Source of the DNA: an uncultured Prevotellaceae bacterium
GTDB taxonomy: Bacteria; Bacteroidota; Bacteroidia; Bacteroidales; Muribaculaceae
Direction of reading: 5' to 3'
DNA: 64,000 bases
NCBI GenBank assembly: GCA_900318335.1
Contig: ONKF01000003.1
Coordinates: forward strand, 111,259-175,258
This document shows positions 28,227 to 36,242 of this stretch, in pieces. Within the stretch, counting starts at the first letter, position 1. Each line of letters starts with the position of its first letter. Below the pieces are notes generated by a model that worked only from the letters and a program-made list of their open reading frames with translations, did not search any database and was not told the DNA's origin. Both the position numbers and the translations under genes were made by a program.

Positions 28227-29960
28227 ATGAACCTAAGATTCAGATATACCCATGTCAGCTATCTGGTGATGGTAATTGTTGGAGCACTCATCGTGACCAG
28301 TGGCTGCAGCCGCCACAGCGAGCCAAATAATGCGGAGTTGATTGCTATCGACTCGCTGCTGTGCCAGAACCGCAGTTTCCAAGCCAGTGAGATGCTCCGC
28401 GGCATCAATACCGAGTACCTCAATGACGAGGACAAGATTTATCATGCTTTGCTATCCACCCAAGCCAATGTCGAGAATCAGACGCCCATTGTTGATGACG
28501 ACACCATCAAGATGGCAGTGAAGCATTATCAGGCCCACGGCGACAAGGAGAAATATGCCCGCGCCCTACTCTATCAGGGATGTGTCGACAAGCAGCTGGG
28601 CCACCTTGACAAAGCCATCGCCTGCTTGCGCCAAGCCGAGGACATGGCTGGTAACGATGACCTGAAAATACGCGCCTTGTCCAAGATGTGGATGGGCGAA
28701 TTGTACCAGAGCCAGGTCGTGGGCGCCAAGACCGTGGGGGCCGAGAAATACCGCGAGGCCCTGGAACTGTTCCGACAAATAGATGACAAGCACCACCAGA
28801 TTATCTGCCTGAGCGAACTGGGCGGCCTGTACCGCATCAACCCCGAGAAACAGGATAGCGCCATGCACTATATCAATGCAGCCATCGATATGGCCAAGGA
28901 GGAAATCGAGCCAAAGTATGTTGTGGCCAACCTCTTCAGCCGCGCCGAATTCCGTGCTGCCCGTGGTGACTACAAGGGCGCCAAGGACGATGCAGTGGAT
29001 GCTATCGACTGGAGTGGAGACCTCAAGATCCACCCCCGTATCCATTACACTGCCGCATCTGCCTATCTGCACCTGGGCCGCCCCGACTCGGCCCTATTCT
29101 ACTTGAATCAAGCCCCAGCTATGACCACCGTTGCCGACAGCATCATGCACTACCAGCTGCTGGCCGACATGGCCCGCCGTGACCACCATCTGGAAGAGGC
29201 AATCAAGTATCTGACCCTGACCCATCATCTGGCCGACTCGGTAACGATGAGCAGCATGAACGACAAGCTGATGGAGGTAGAGAAGAAATATGACACCCAA
29301 AAGGTTGACCTCGAGAACGCGCTGTTGAGTTCGCGCCTCAAGGGGACGCTGCTGGCACTGACGCTGTTAGCCCTGGCGGCTGGCGCGCTTGCCTTCCTGC
29401 TGTGGCGCTACCGCAACAGGCTGAAAATCCAGCAGGCGGAATATGAATTGATGAAGTCTGACCTGGACCAGTCCATTTCAAGCCTGCAACAGATGCAAAC
29501 CATGCTCAACGACCGGGAGTCATCAAAGCAACAGTCCAGCGAACTGAAGACCATTGTGGATAATCAGATTCAAGTCGTACACCAACTGCTGCAATGGTCA
29601 TACGAGTGTAACGAGACGACCTTTGCCAAGCGCTTTAACAAGTTGATGACGATGCGCGGCCCCAACGAGGTGGGTTCGTCCTACTGGGATAACCTGCACG
29701 CACTGGCCAACGAACTGTATGACAATGTACTGGTCAAGGCACAAGAGACAGCAGGCGGCACGTTGCGTGACGACGAGATCAACTTGATCGCACTATTGTG
29801 CCACGGATTCTCCCGCACGGTAATCATGATGTGCATGCACTACACCAACCTGAGGACCGTGTCGAACAAAAAGATACAGATTGCCCATAAACTCAATGTC
29901 GCCACCCTCGACGAGTTCCTGCAACCCTACCTGAAGAGAAGGACCGATGTAACGGAGTGA
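28227..29960 (+). CDS. TPR-repeat membrane protein with C-terminal HTH-like segment
   Basis: 577 residues from MNLRFRY, chosen because it begins a lipoprotein signal (core YLVMVIVGALIVTSGC, lipobox TSGC). Residues about 35-380 are helical TPR-type repeats. A transmembrane helix (LLALTLLALAAGALAFLLW) is at about 395-413, then a coiled coil, then a C-terminal segment (INLIALLCHGFSRTVIMM...TVSNKKIQIAHKL) that fits the degenerate LuxR-like HTH seen in Bacteroidetes TPR-TM regulators. Such proteins are thought to sense at the envelope and act in the cytoplasm; a combined lipobox and TM helix is topologically odd and may mean that the signal is only an anchor. Confidence 0.65.
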   Translation: MNLRFRYTHVSYLVMVIVGALIVTSGCSRHSEPNNAELIAIDSLLCQNRSFQASEMLRGINTEYLNDEDKIYHALLSTQANVENQTPIVDDDTIKMAVKHYQAHGDKEKYARALLYQGCVDKQLGHLDKAIACLRQAEDMAGNDDLKIRALSKMWMGELYQSQVVGAKTVGAEKYREALELFRQIDDKHHQIICLSELGGLYRINPEKQDSAMHYINAAIDMAKEEIEPKYVVANLFSRAEFRAARGDYKGAKDDAVDAIDWSGDLKIHPRIHYTAASAYLHLGRPDSALFYLNQAPAMTTVADSIMHYQLLADMARRDHHLEEAIKYLTLTHHLADSVTMSSMNDKLMEVEKKYDTQKVDLENALLSSRLKGTLLALTLLALAAGALAFLLWRYRNRLKIQQAEYELMKSDLDQSISSLQQMQTMLNDRESSKQQSSELKTIVDNQIQVVHQLLQWSYECNETTFAKRFNKLMTMRGPNEVGSSYWDNLHALANELYDNVLVKAQETAGGTLRDDEINLIALLCHGFSRTVIMMCMHYTNLRTVSNKKIQIAHKLNVATLDEFLQPYLKRRTDVTE

Positions 29961-29978
29961 ACTGATTGAACCGCGACG

Positions 29979-31175
29979 ATGGAAAGGAACGAGAGGACAC
30001 TGGCATTTGTCAAGGAGCACCGCGAGGAGGACGTGAAGGCGTTGGCCCTGCGGACGCGGCGTGACAGCGATGTTGACCTGCCATGGGCGCTGGACCAGAT
30101 CCAGGGCTGGCAGACGGCTCGGCGCAAATTACCGTCGTGGGCTGCCACCGACGGCATCATTTATCCTCCCCACCTGTCGATGGAACAATGCAGCAGCGAG
30201 CAGACAGCACGCTATAAATGTGATATTGTGGAACACTTGCCCCAAGGGAGTCATGAGACCCTTATCGACCTGACTGGAGGCTTCGGTGTGGACTTCGCTT
30301 TCATGGCAAGACACTGCAAGCGTGCCATCTATGTCGAGCGGCAGGAGCACCTGTGCGAAACAGCAAGGCACAACTTCGCCCTGCTGGGGCTGATTCACGC
30401 CACCGTCATCAATACCGAGGCCGAAGATGCCCTAAGCGGCTTTGACACCAACCCCGCCACTACACTCATTTACATTGACCCGGCACGCCGCGACAGCAAC
30501 AGTGCACGCACCTATGCCATCCAGGACTGCACGCCTAACGTTCTGGAGCTTCTCGACCCACTGTTCAAAGCCGCAAACCACATCCTCATCAAGCTTTCGC
30601 CCATGCTCGACTGGCACAAGGCCATAAGCGACCTGGGCAGTCGCGTCGCCCAAGTCCACATCGTGAGTGTAAATAATGAGTGCAAGGAACTGCTCATTCT
30701 CTTGAGTTCAGGTCATGGGGGCGCCCCTACCATCCATTGCGTTAACGATGACCAACGGCTCGTCTACACGATGTCGCCAGACGCCATGCCCGCGATGACC
30801 GACGACAACGGGGAAGCGGCCTGCCTTTACGAGCCCAATGCCTCGATCATGAAGGCAGGTTGTTTTGGGGAACTGACCACGCGCTACCCTGTCAAGGCGA
30901 TAGCCATAGACAGCCACTTGTTTGTATCCGATGAGGAAATAGCCGATTTTCCCGGGCGCCGCTTTGCCATTACGGCCGTCACGACAATGAACAAGAAAGA
31001 GTTGGCGCGCTCACTGCGAGGCATTACCCGTGCCAACGTCGCCACACGCAATTTCCCGATGACAGCACAGCAGCTGCGGCAGCGGCTGCACCTTGCTGAC
31101 GGCGGCGAGACCTATATCTTCGGTACCACGACTGCCGCCGGGCAACGGTTGCTGTACATCTGCAGGAAATTGTGA
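29979..31175 (+). CDS. Class I SAM-dependent methyltransferase (THUMP-like C-terminal domain)
   Basis: 398 residues. The SAM-binding motif I is LIDLTGGFGVDFAFMA near residue 90, acidic motif II is YVERQEHL, and IYIDPARRD near 163 is the motif-IV position of nucleic-acid methyltransferases. The N-terminal ~75 residues and the C-terminal ~150 residues are as in the Bacteroidetes family annotated as THUMP-like methyltransferases. The RNA substrate is unknown. It follows the TPR protein after 18 nt on the same strand, but there is no evident functional link. Confidence 0.78.
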   Translation: MERNERTLAFVKEHREEDVKALALRTRRDSDVDLPWALDQIQGWQTARRKLPSWAATDGIIYPPHLSMEQCSSEQTARYKCDIVEHLPQGSHETLIDLTGGFGVDFAFMARHCKRAIYVERQEHLCETARHNFALLGLIHATVINTEAEDALSGFDTNPATTLIYIDPARRDSNSARTYAIQDCTPNVLELLDPLFKAANHILIKLSPMLDWHKAISDLGSRVAQVHIVSVNNECKELLILLSSGHGGAPTIHCVNDDQRLVYTMSPDAMPAMTDDNGEAACLYEPNASIMKAGCFGELTTRYPVKAIAIDSHLFVSDEEIADFPGRRFAITAVTTMNKKELARSLRGITRANVATRNFPMTAQQLRQRLHLADGGETYIFGTTTAAGQRLLYICRKL

Positions 31176-31224
31176 GCAATGGCCGTGACTGAGTCACGGC
31201 ACAGGAAACCATACACAAAAAACA

Positions 31225-31252
31225 AAGCCCTCAACATTGCTGCTGAAGGCTT
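31225..31252 (-). terminator. Terminator of the distal tRNA-Glu
   Basis: AAGCCCTCA (31225-31233) pairs with TGAAGGCTT (31244-31252), and the minus-strand transcript then runs into TGTTTTTTG. Confidence 0.75.
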
Positions 31253-31259
31253 CGCTCAG

Positions 31260-31332
31260 TAGAGAAACAGGGACTCGAACCCTGGTTTCCGCCGTGAGAG
31301 GGCGGCGTCCTAGACCACTAGACGATATCTCC
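31260..31332 (-). tRNA. tRNA-Glu(CTC), copy 2
   Basis: The 73-nt cloverleaf reads on the minus strand from GGAGATATCGTC to TTTCTCTA. The anticodon loop is CTCTCAC (anticodon CTC) in a CCGCC/GGCGG stem, with T-stem CAGGG/CCCTG and T-loop TTCGAGT. The acceptor stem has a G1-U72 wobble and a U6-U67 mismatch. It is identical to the copy 120 nt upstream on its strand. The CCA is not encoded. Confidence 0.93.
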
Positions 31333-31343
31333 GTCGATTAATA

Positions 31344-31373
31344 AAGCCCTCGCTCGATATTGGGTGAAGGCTT
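31344..31373 (-). terminator. Terminator-like hairpin between the two tRNA-Glu genes
   Basis: AAGCCCTC (31344-31351) pairs with GAAGGCTT (31366-31373). It is a diverged copy of the hairpin at 31225, so the duplicated unit included tRNA plus terminator. Confidence 0.6.
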
Positions 31374-31379
31374 CGCTTG

Positions 31380-31452
31380 TAGAGAAACAGGGACTCGAAC
31401 CCTGGTTTCCGCCGTGAGAGGGCGGCGTCCTAGACCACTAGACGATATCTCC
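31380..31452 (-). tRNA. tRNA-Glu(CTC), copy 1
   Basis: Sequence identical to the tRNA at 31260-31332, including the anticodon CTC and the U6-U67 acceptor mismatch. It is the promoter-proximal copy, with a -7 box 15 nt upstream. Confidence 0.93.
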
Positions 31453-31466
31453 CTTTAAAAGCGATG

Positions 31467-31474
31467 CAAAATTA
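31467..31474 (-). promoter_or_regulatory. -7 box for the tRNA-Glu pair
   Basis: Minus-strand TAATTTTG, which would start transcription a few nt before the tRNA 5' end at 31452. Confidence 0.6.
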
Positions 31475-31653
31475 CTGCCATTTTTTGAACTGGCAAATTT
31501 TTTTGGCACTTTTTTTCCATTTTGTGTCAAAAAAACTGATTTTTGTCATTTTCGGGTATTTTTCCTGCTCATAAACGCCGACGATTAAGATAAAATTTGT
31601 ACCTTAGCGGATTGTTAATAACATTCTAAATTTATATTACACATTGTATAATT

Positions 31654-31986
31654 ATGGCAAGTAAACGACAGATCAAGAAAGCTATCCAGAATGCCTGTGG
31701 CGATATCGCAGGCGAGTGCATCTTTGCAGAATCCGCATTCGGCGAGAACAAGCGCGACGAGTGGGACAGCATCATCATTGACACCGCCCTGTTGCAGCAG
31801 GAGGCTATCAACCGCGTGAGCAACAAGTTTGGCAAGAAGGTTAAGGACTTTGCCAACCGCCAGGAGTACAACAAGGCCCGCCGTGCCTATTTCAAGCAGT
31901 GTGAGAAGGAACTGAGCGAGTACTTCCGCGCCGAGGTCGAGAACATCGCCAAACGCATGAACGAGCTCATGCCCTCCAAAAAATAA
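31654..31986 (+). CDS. Small cytoplasmic protein, function unknown
   Basis: 110 residues, mostly charged and helical, starting MASKRQIKKAIQNACGD and ending in lysines; no signal peptide or membrane segment. A near-consensus -7 box (TACCTTAG at 31600-31607) lies 47 nt upstream. It precedes a PlsC-like acyltransferase by 18 nt, so the two are likely co-transcribed. I do not recognise a family; the even composition and codon use like the neighbours support a real gene. Confidence 0.75.
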   Translation: MASKRQIKKAIQNACGDIAGECIFAESAFGENKRDEWDSIIIDTALLQQEAINRVSNKFGKKVKDFANRQEYNKARRAYFKQCEKELSEYFRAEVENIAKRMNELMPSKK

Positions 31987-32004
31987 TAACGCATCGACAG
32001 CTGC

Positions 32005-32553
32005 ATGAACCTCTCTGGCTGGATATTGAAGAAGGCGGGTTGGACCTTCAAGGTCAACCTGACAATGCCCGACAAGTGCATCATTGTCATCGCGCCCCAC
32101 TCCAGCAACTGGGATTTTATCCTGGGTGAGTTGGGCATTCACTCGGTGGGCATGAAGGCGGGCTTCCTGATGAAGGACACCTGGTTCTTTTTCCCGCTGG
32201 GTTACTTGATGAAGGCGTTAGGCGGCATCCCCGTCAATCGCCGCCAGCATGGCAACCTCACCCAATCGATTGTCAATGCATTCAACACCACGCCACGGCT
32301 CGCCATCGGCGTTACGCCCGAAGGCACCCGCAGTGCCAACCCCAACTGGCACAAGGGCGCCATCTTTATGGCCCGCGACGCACGGGTCCCGCTGGTGCTG
32401 GCCTACTTTGACTACAAGGAGCGGGTGGTGTGCATCGACAAGGAATTTGAACTGAGTGATGATGCCGATGCCGACCTGGTGCGCATCAAGCGCTACTTCA
32501 TGCAACACGGCTACGCCAAGTTCCCCGAGAAGTTCGTCACTGGACTGGAATAA
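32005..32553 (+). CDS. PlsC-like glycerolphosphate/lysophosphatidate acyltransferase
   Basis: 182 residues. The acyltransferase motifs are visible: APHSSNWDF (H-x4-D) near residue 31, a KALGGIPVNRR block near 72, and VTPEGTRS (EGTR) near residue 103. It is shorter than classical PlsC (about 240 residues) and has only one weak hydrophobic stretch, like the small family of PlsC-related proteins seen in Bacteroidetes. It would acylate a lysophospholipid or related lipid at the inner membrane; the substrate is not known. Confidence 0.82.
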   Translation: MNLSGWILKKAGWTFKVNLTMPDKCIIVIAPHSSNWDFILGELGIHSVGMKAGFLMKDTWFFFPLGYLMKALGGIPVNRRQHGNLTQSIVNAFNTTPRLAIGVTPEGTRSANPNWHKGAIFMARDARVPLVLAYFDYKERVVCIDKEFELSDDADADLVRIKRYFMQHGYAKFPEKFVTGLE

Positions 32554-32557
32554 AAGG

Positions 32558-32739
32558 AAGAGGATGTGTCATAATAGGCCTCTGGTTCTTTATCGGCCTA
32601 AAGGCCGATAAATTAAACAAAATTATAAATAAAATTAAAATAAAAATTTATTTTGTTTAATTTTTATACAAATTTTTGCTTAATTTCTCCGTGCGTAGCA
32701 CGGACATAATTACAGACGATAATTATGACACATCCTCTT
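32558..32739 (+). mobile_element. MITE-like palindromic element without coding capacity
   Basis: 182 bp bounded by perfect 18-bp inverted repeats AAGAGGATGTGTCATAAT (32558-32575) and its complement (32722-32739). Inside are three more perfect palindromes: a 9-bp stem at 32590-32611, a 13-bp stem with arms at 32611-32623 and 32650-32662, and a 7-bp stem TCCGTGC/GCACGGA at 32688-32704. The core is very AT-rich, and no target-site duplication is obvious. A MITE, a palindromic repeat element or a complex terminator/regulatory RNA are the options; no second copy is seen in the window. Confidence 0.55.
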
Positions 32740-32772
32740 AACTATTATCTATTAACTCTTAACTATTAACTA
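32740..32772 (+). repeat. Short AT-rich degenerate tandem repeat
   Basis: Repeats of an AACTATTA-like unit fill the gap between the palindromic element and the nitrilase start. Low complexity, no gene. Confidence 0.5.
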
Positions 32773-32777
32773 AAAAA

Positions 32778-33578
32778 GTGATTTCACGCAACCTGCGCGT
32801 CACGCTCATCGAGGACAACATCGTCTGGGGAGACCGTGAGGCCAACATCAAACAACTGGAGCGCAACCTGCGCAATATGCCCGACGACACCGACCTGGTC
32901 ATCCTGCCGGAGTTGTTCACCACGGGCTTCATGACCGGTGACCGTGAGCAGGCAGCCGCTGTTGCCGAGTGGAATAGCGGTGACACGTTGCACACCCTGC
33001 GCAAACTCGCTGGCGAGTATCACGTGGGCATCATCGGGAGTTTCCTGGCCAACACCGCCGCTCAACTTTACAACCGCGCGTTCTTTATTGAGCCCAACGG
33101 CGACGAGACCTACTACGACAAGCGCCATCTGTTCTCGTTCGGAGGCGAGGACAAGGTGTTCAACCAAGGGTTGACCGCCTCACCTATCGTGCGGTTCCGC
33201 GGTTTTAACATCAAACTCGTGGTTTGCTATGACCTGAGGTTCCCTGTGTTCTGCCGCAACGTGAACAATAATTACGACCTGCTGGTGGTCATCGCCAACT
33301 GGCCCAAGTCGCGCGAGAAGGTGTGGCGCACGCTGCTTGCCGCCCGCGCGATGGAGAACGAGTGCTACGTGTGTGGCGTGAACCGCTGCGGCACAGATCC
33401 CGCCGGTGTAGAGTACCCCGAGGGTTCGTCACTCGTGATAGACTTCAAGGGCAAGGTCATCGCACAGCGCATGACAAGTCCCGTGATCACCGCTGACCTC
33501 TCCCCCGCCCAACTGGCGCAATTCAGAGAGAAATTCCCCGCTTGGCGCGACGCCGACTCCTTCACCCTCAACATCTGA
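32778..33578 (+). CDS. Nitrilase-family amidohydrolase (omega-amidase-like)
   Basis: 266 residues with a GTG start. The catalytic triad of the nitrilase superfamily is present: Glu in LPELFTTGF (near residue 42), Lys in YDKRHLF (near 115) and Cys in VVCYDLRFPVF (near 150). Size and the YxxRFP context resemble the YafV/omega-amidase branch, which hydrolyses 2-oxoglutaramate-type omega-amides; the exact substrate is inferred. The gene ends 4 nt before the U32-family gene, so they form an operon. GTG is used because no upstream ATG is in frame near the conserved start. Confidence 0.88.
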   Translation: MISRNLRVTLIEDNIVWGDREANIKQLERNLRNMPDDTDLVILPELFTTGFMTGDREQAAAVAEWNSGDTLHTLRKLAGEYHVGIIGSFLANTAAQLYNRAFFIEPNGDETYYDKRHLFSFGGEDKVFNQGLTASPIVRFRGFNIKLVVCYDLRFPVFCRNVNNNYDLLVVIANWPKSREKVWRTLLAARAMENECYVCGVNRCGTDPAGVEYPEGSSLVIDFKGKVIAQRMTSPVITADLSPAQLAQFREKFPAWRDADSFTLNI

Positions 33579-33582
33579 CCTC

Positions 33583-35424
33583 ATGGCTCAACGCCCTGTT
33601 GACATCGAACTGTTAGCGCCAGCCCGCGACGCCGACATCGCCATTGCCGCCATTGACCATGGGGCCGATGCCGTGTATATGGGCGCATCCCACCACGGGG
33701 CCAGAGCCGATGCCACCAACACACTTGACGACGTGGGCCGCGCCTGCGACCACGCCCACCGCTATGGAGCACGCATATATGCCACGGTCAACACCCTCGT
33801 CTATGACAACGAACTGATGGAGGTAGAACGGCTTGTCCACGACCTGTATCGAGTGGGCGTGGATGCCCTTATCGTGCAGGACTTGGCCCTGCTGCGCCTT
33901 GACTTGCCACCCATAGCCCTTCACGCCAGCACCCAGTGTGACCTGCGCACGCCCGACAAGGCCCGGTTTCTTGAAGCGTTGGGTTTTTCCCAACTCGTCA
34001 TGGCCCGCGAATTGACCCTCGATGAAGTCGCAGCCATCCGCCGAGTCACCACCGTGCCGCTCGAGGCATTTGTCCATGGGGCACTGTGCGTCAGTTACAG
34101 TGGCCGTTGCGCCATCAGCCAAGTGCTGAAGGGGCGCAGTGCCAACCGGGGCGAGTGTGCCCAGCTGTGCCGTCTACCCTACGACCTGGTGGATGATAAG
34201 GGACGAATGATTATCGAGGGCAAGCACTTGTTATCGCTGCGCGATATGGCTCGTCATGACCGTCTGGAGCAGATGATGGCAGCAGGGATCTCGTCGTTCA
34301 AAATCGAGGGACGCCTCAAGGACGTGGGCTATGTGAAAAACGTCGTCGCCTTTTACCGCCGCGCCATCGATAAGGTCATCGACCGCTACCCGGAACGTTA
34401 CCGCCGTGCGTCTCACGGTACAGTGGAACTGGCATTTGAGCCAGCGATAGAGAAAAGCTTCAACCGCGGCTTTACCCACTATTTCCTGGACGAGCGTAAA
34501 CCCGCAGACGGCAGTTCCATGGCTTCGATCGACACGCCCAAGTCCCAAGGAGAATACCTCGGACGGGTACTGCGCTGCAATGGCAACACGCTCACCATCG
34601 ACACCCGCGCATCACTCGCCAACGGTGACGGCTTGAGTTTCACCAACAGCCGTGGGGAGTTCACCGGCGTGAGGGTCAATCGGGCACTGGGCAACGGCAC
34701 CGTGCTGCTGCGCGAACAGGCCAACATCTCACGCGGCACCCGCATCTACCGCACTGCCGACAAGGCCTTTAACGACCTGCTATCCAAGCCGTCGTCCACT
34801 CGCACAATCAACGTTAACGCCGAGCTCAGATACACGAGCGGGCTGCTCTCGCTCACTCTGAAAGACGAGCGCGGCAACCGTGTGACGCACACGATGCCCT
34901 GCGACCTGCAACCCGCCGCCAAGCCCCAAGGCGATCGCCAGCGGGCAGAACTGGCCAAGTTGGGCGGCACCATCTACCGATTGGGAAAAGCTCAGGTGCC
35001 TGAAGACATCTTCATCCCCGCATCGCTGTTGTCACAGCTGCGCCGTGAGACTATCGACCTGCTCGACCGCACATATCGCATCACACGTCCCATCGACAAG
35101 CGGCGCCCCGAGGATAGAACTTATCGCTGTCCTGTTACCAGTCTCACGCCAGCCGACAACGTCGCTAACCGCCTGGCCGAAACCCTTTACCGCGAGCACG
35201 GCGTGACCGACATCGTCCCCGCCCTTGAGGCCGGGACACCCCCCACCGCATCCACACCGCTGATGCACACCCGATACTGCATCCGCCGCCAACTCGGCGC
35301 TTGCCTCAAGGGCAAGAACGCCACATCCCTGCCACGCGACCTGTACCTGAGAACGGGCTCCACCCTGTTGCGTGTCAACTGCGACTGCAAGTCTTGTGAG
35401 ATGCAACTCACCCGTGTCCAGTAA
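33583..35424 (+). CDS. U32-family peptidase-like protein (RNA-hydroxylation family)
   Basis: 613 residues. The N-terminal half is the U32 domain: ELLAPARDADIAIAAIDHGADAVYMG at the start (compressed), the FVHGALCVSYSGRC motif near residue 165 and the cysteine-containing NRGECAQLCR near residue 189. The C-terminal ~250 residues match the extra domain of long U32 proteins, ending in NCDCKSCEMQL with further cysteines that may bind a cluster. Characterised relatives (RlhA, TrhP/TrhO) act in rRNA or tRNA hydroxylation rather than proteolysis; which reaction applies here is not clear. Confidence 0.85.
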   Translation: MAQRPVDIELLAPARDADIAIAAIDHGADAVYMGASHHGARADATNTLDDVGRACDHAHRYGARIYATVNTLVYDNELMEVERLVHDLYRVGVDALIVQDLALLRLDLPPIALHASTQCDLRTPDKARFLEALGFSQLVMARELTLDEVAAIRRVTTVPLEAFVHGALCVSYSGRCAISQVLKGRSANRGECAQLCRLPYDLVDDKGRMIIEGKHLLSLRDMARHDRLEQMMAAGISSFKIEGRLKDVGYVKNVVAFYRRAIDKVIDRYPERYRRASHGTVELAFEPAIEKSFNRGFTHYFLDERKPADGSSMASIDTPKSQGEYLGRVLRCNGNTLTIDTRASLANGDGLSFTNSRGEFTGVRVNRALGNGTVLLREQANISRGTRIYRTADKAFNDLLSKPSSTRTINVNAELRYTSGLLSLTLKDERGNRVTHTMPCDLQPAAKPQGDRQRAELAKLGGTIYRLGKAQVPEDIFIPASLLSQLRRETIDLLDRTYRITRPIDKRRPEDRTYRCPVTSLTPADNVANRLAETLYREHGVTDIVPALEAGTPPTASTPLMHTRYCIRRQLGACLKGKNATSLPRDLYLRTGSTLLRVNCDCKSCEMQLTRVQ

Positions 35425-35444
35425 AGCATAATTGCTCCAATATA

Positions 35445-35476
35445 TTTGCCAATTCACCCGCTTTACAGTAATTTTG
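35445..35476 (+). promoter_or_regulatory. Full -33/-7 promoter for the DedA gene
   Basis: TTTG at 35445-35448 and TAATTTTG at 35469-35476 with 20-nt spacing form a consensus Bacteroidetes promoter. The -7 box lies 8 nt before the ATG at 35485, giving a very short or absent leader and excluding the upstream start at 35446. Confidence 0.75.
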
Positions 35477-35484
35477 CCATCGAT

Positions 35485-36216
35485 ATGAAGAAAGATACGA
35501 TTCAACTGATTGTGATACTGGTGGTGCTGGTGGCTGTAGTGGTTGCCATCCTGATGTATATGCCACACGACATCGTTACCATCTATAACTGGTACAAGGA
35601 GCATCTGACCTATGGCACGATCCTGCTGCTGATGGCAATCGAGAGCTCATTCATTCCATTTCCGAGTGAGGTGGTGATACCGCCGGCCGCCTATTTTGCC
35701 GCACGCAACGGTGACATGAACATCCTCATGATTGTACTCATCGCCACTTTGGGCGCACTACTGGGAGCTGTCATCAATTACGTGCTGTCGCTCATCATCG
35801 GCCGCCCTGTGGTATATGCGTTCGCCAACAGCCGCATCGGACACATGTGCCTGATTGACGCCGAGAAGGTGGAGAAGGCCGAAGCCTACTTTGACCGCCA
35901 CGGCGCCATCTCGACGTTCCTGGGCCGCCTTATCCCCGCCATCCGCCAGCTCATATCCATTCCCGCCGGCCTGTCCCGCATGAACTTCGGCACATTTGCC
36001 CTGTTCACATCGCTCGGTGCGGGCATCTGGAACGCGGTGCTGGCAGGCTTGGGGTATTGGCTTAGCCAGAATTTCCCCGAAGAGGAACTGCTGGTGGAGC
36101 TGGAGCATTACAACCGCTACCTGTCGTGGGCGGGCTATGCGCTGGCCATTGCCATCGTCCTATTCCTTGCCTATCAAGCCATCAAGAAACGCCCCACGTC
36201 CAAACAACACTCCTAA
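35485..36216 (+). CDS. DedA/VTT-family membrane protein
   Basis: 243 residues starting at MKKDTIQL. It has an N-terminal helix and the DedA core: SSFIPFPSEVVIPPAAYFA near residue 60, the GRLIPAIRQLISIPAG motif near 153 (with the arginine typical of the family), and the closing hydrophobic helices. DedA proteins are inner-membrane proteins linked to lipid-carrier recycling and membrane homeostasis. The preceding U32 gene ends 60 nt upstream, and rpe follows after 26 nt. Confidence 0.9.
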   Translation: MKKDTIQLIVILVVLVAVVVAILMYMPHDIVTIYNWYKEHLTYGTILLLMAIESSFIPFPSEVVIPPAAYFAARNGDMNILMIVLIATLGALLGAVINYVLSLIIGRPVVYAFANSRIGHMCLIDAEKVEKAEAYFDRHGAISTFLGRLIPAIRQLISIPAGLSRMNFGTFALFTSLGAGIWNAVLAGLGYWLSQNFPEEELLVELEHYNRYLSWAGYALAIAIVLFLAYQAIKKRPTSKQHS

Positions 36217-36242
36217 CTTCTCCCTTTTAACTCCTCACTATT

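Noticed and set aside
31210-31400. CRISPR-like direct repeat from the two tRNA-Glu copies
   Set aside because: Only two units, each a complete tRNA with terminator; a tandem gene duplication explains it.
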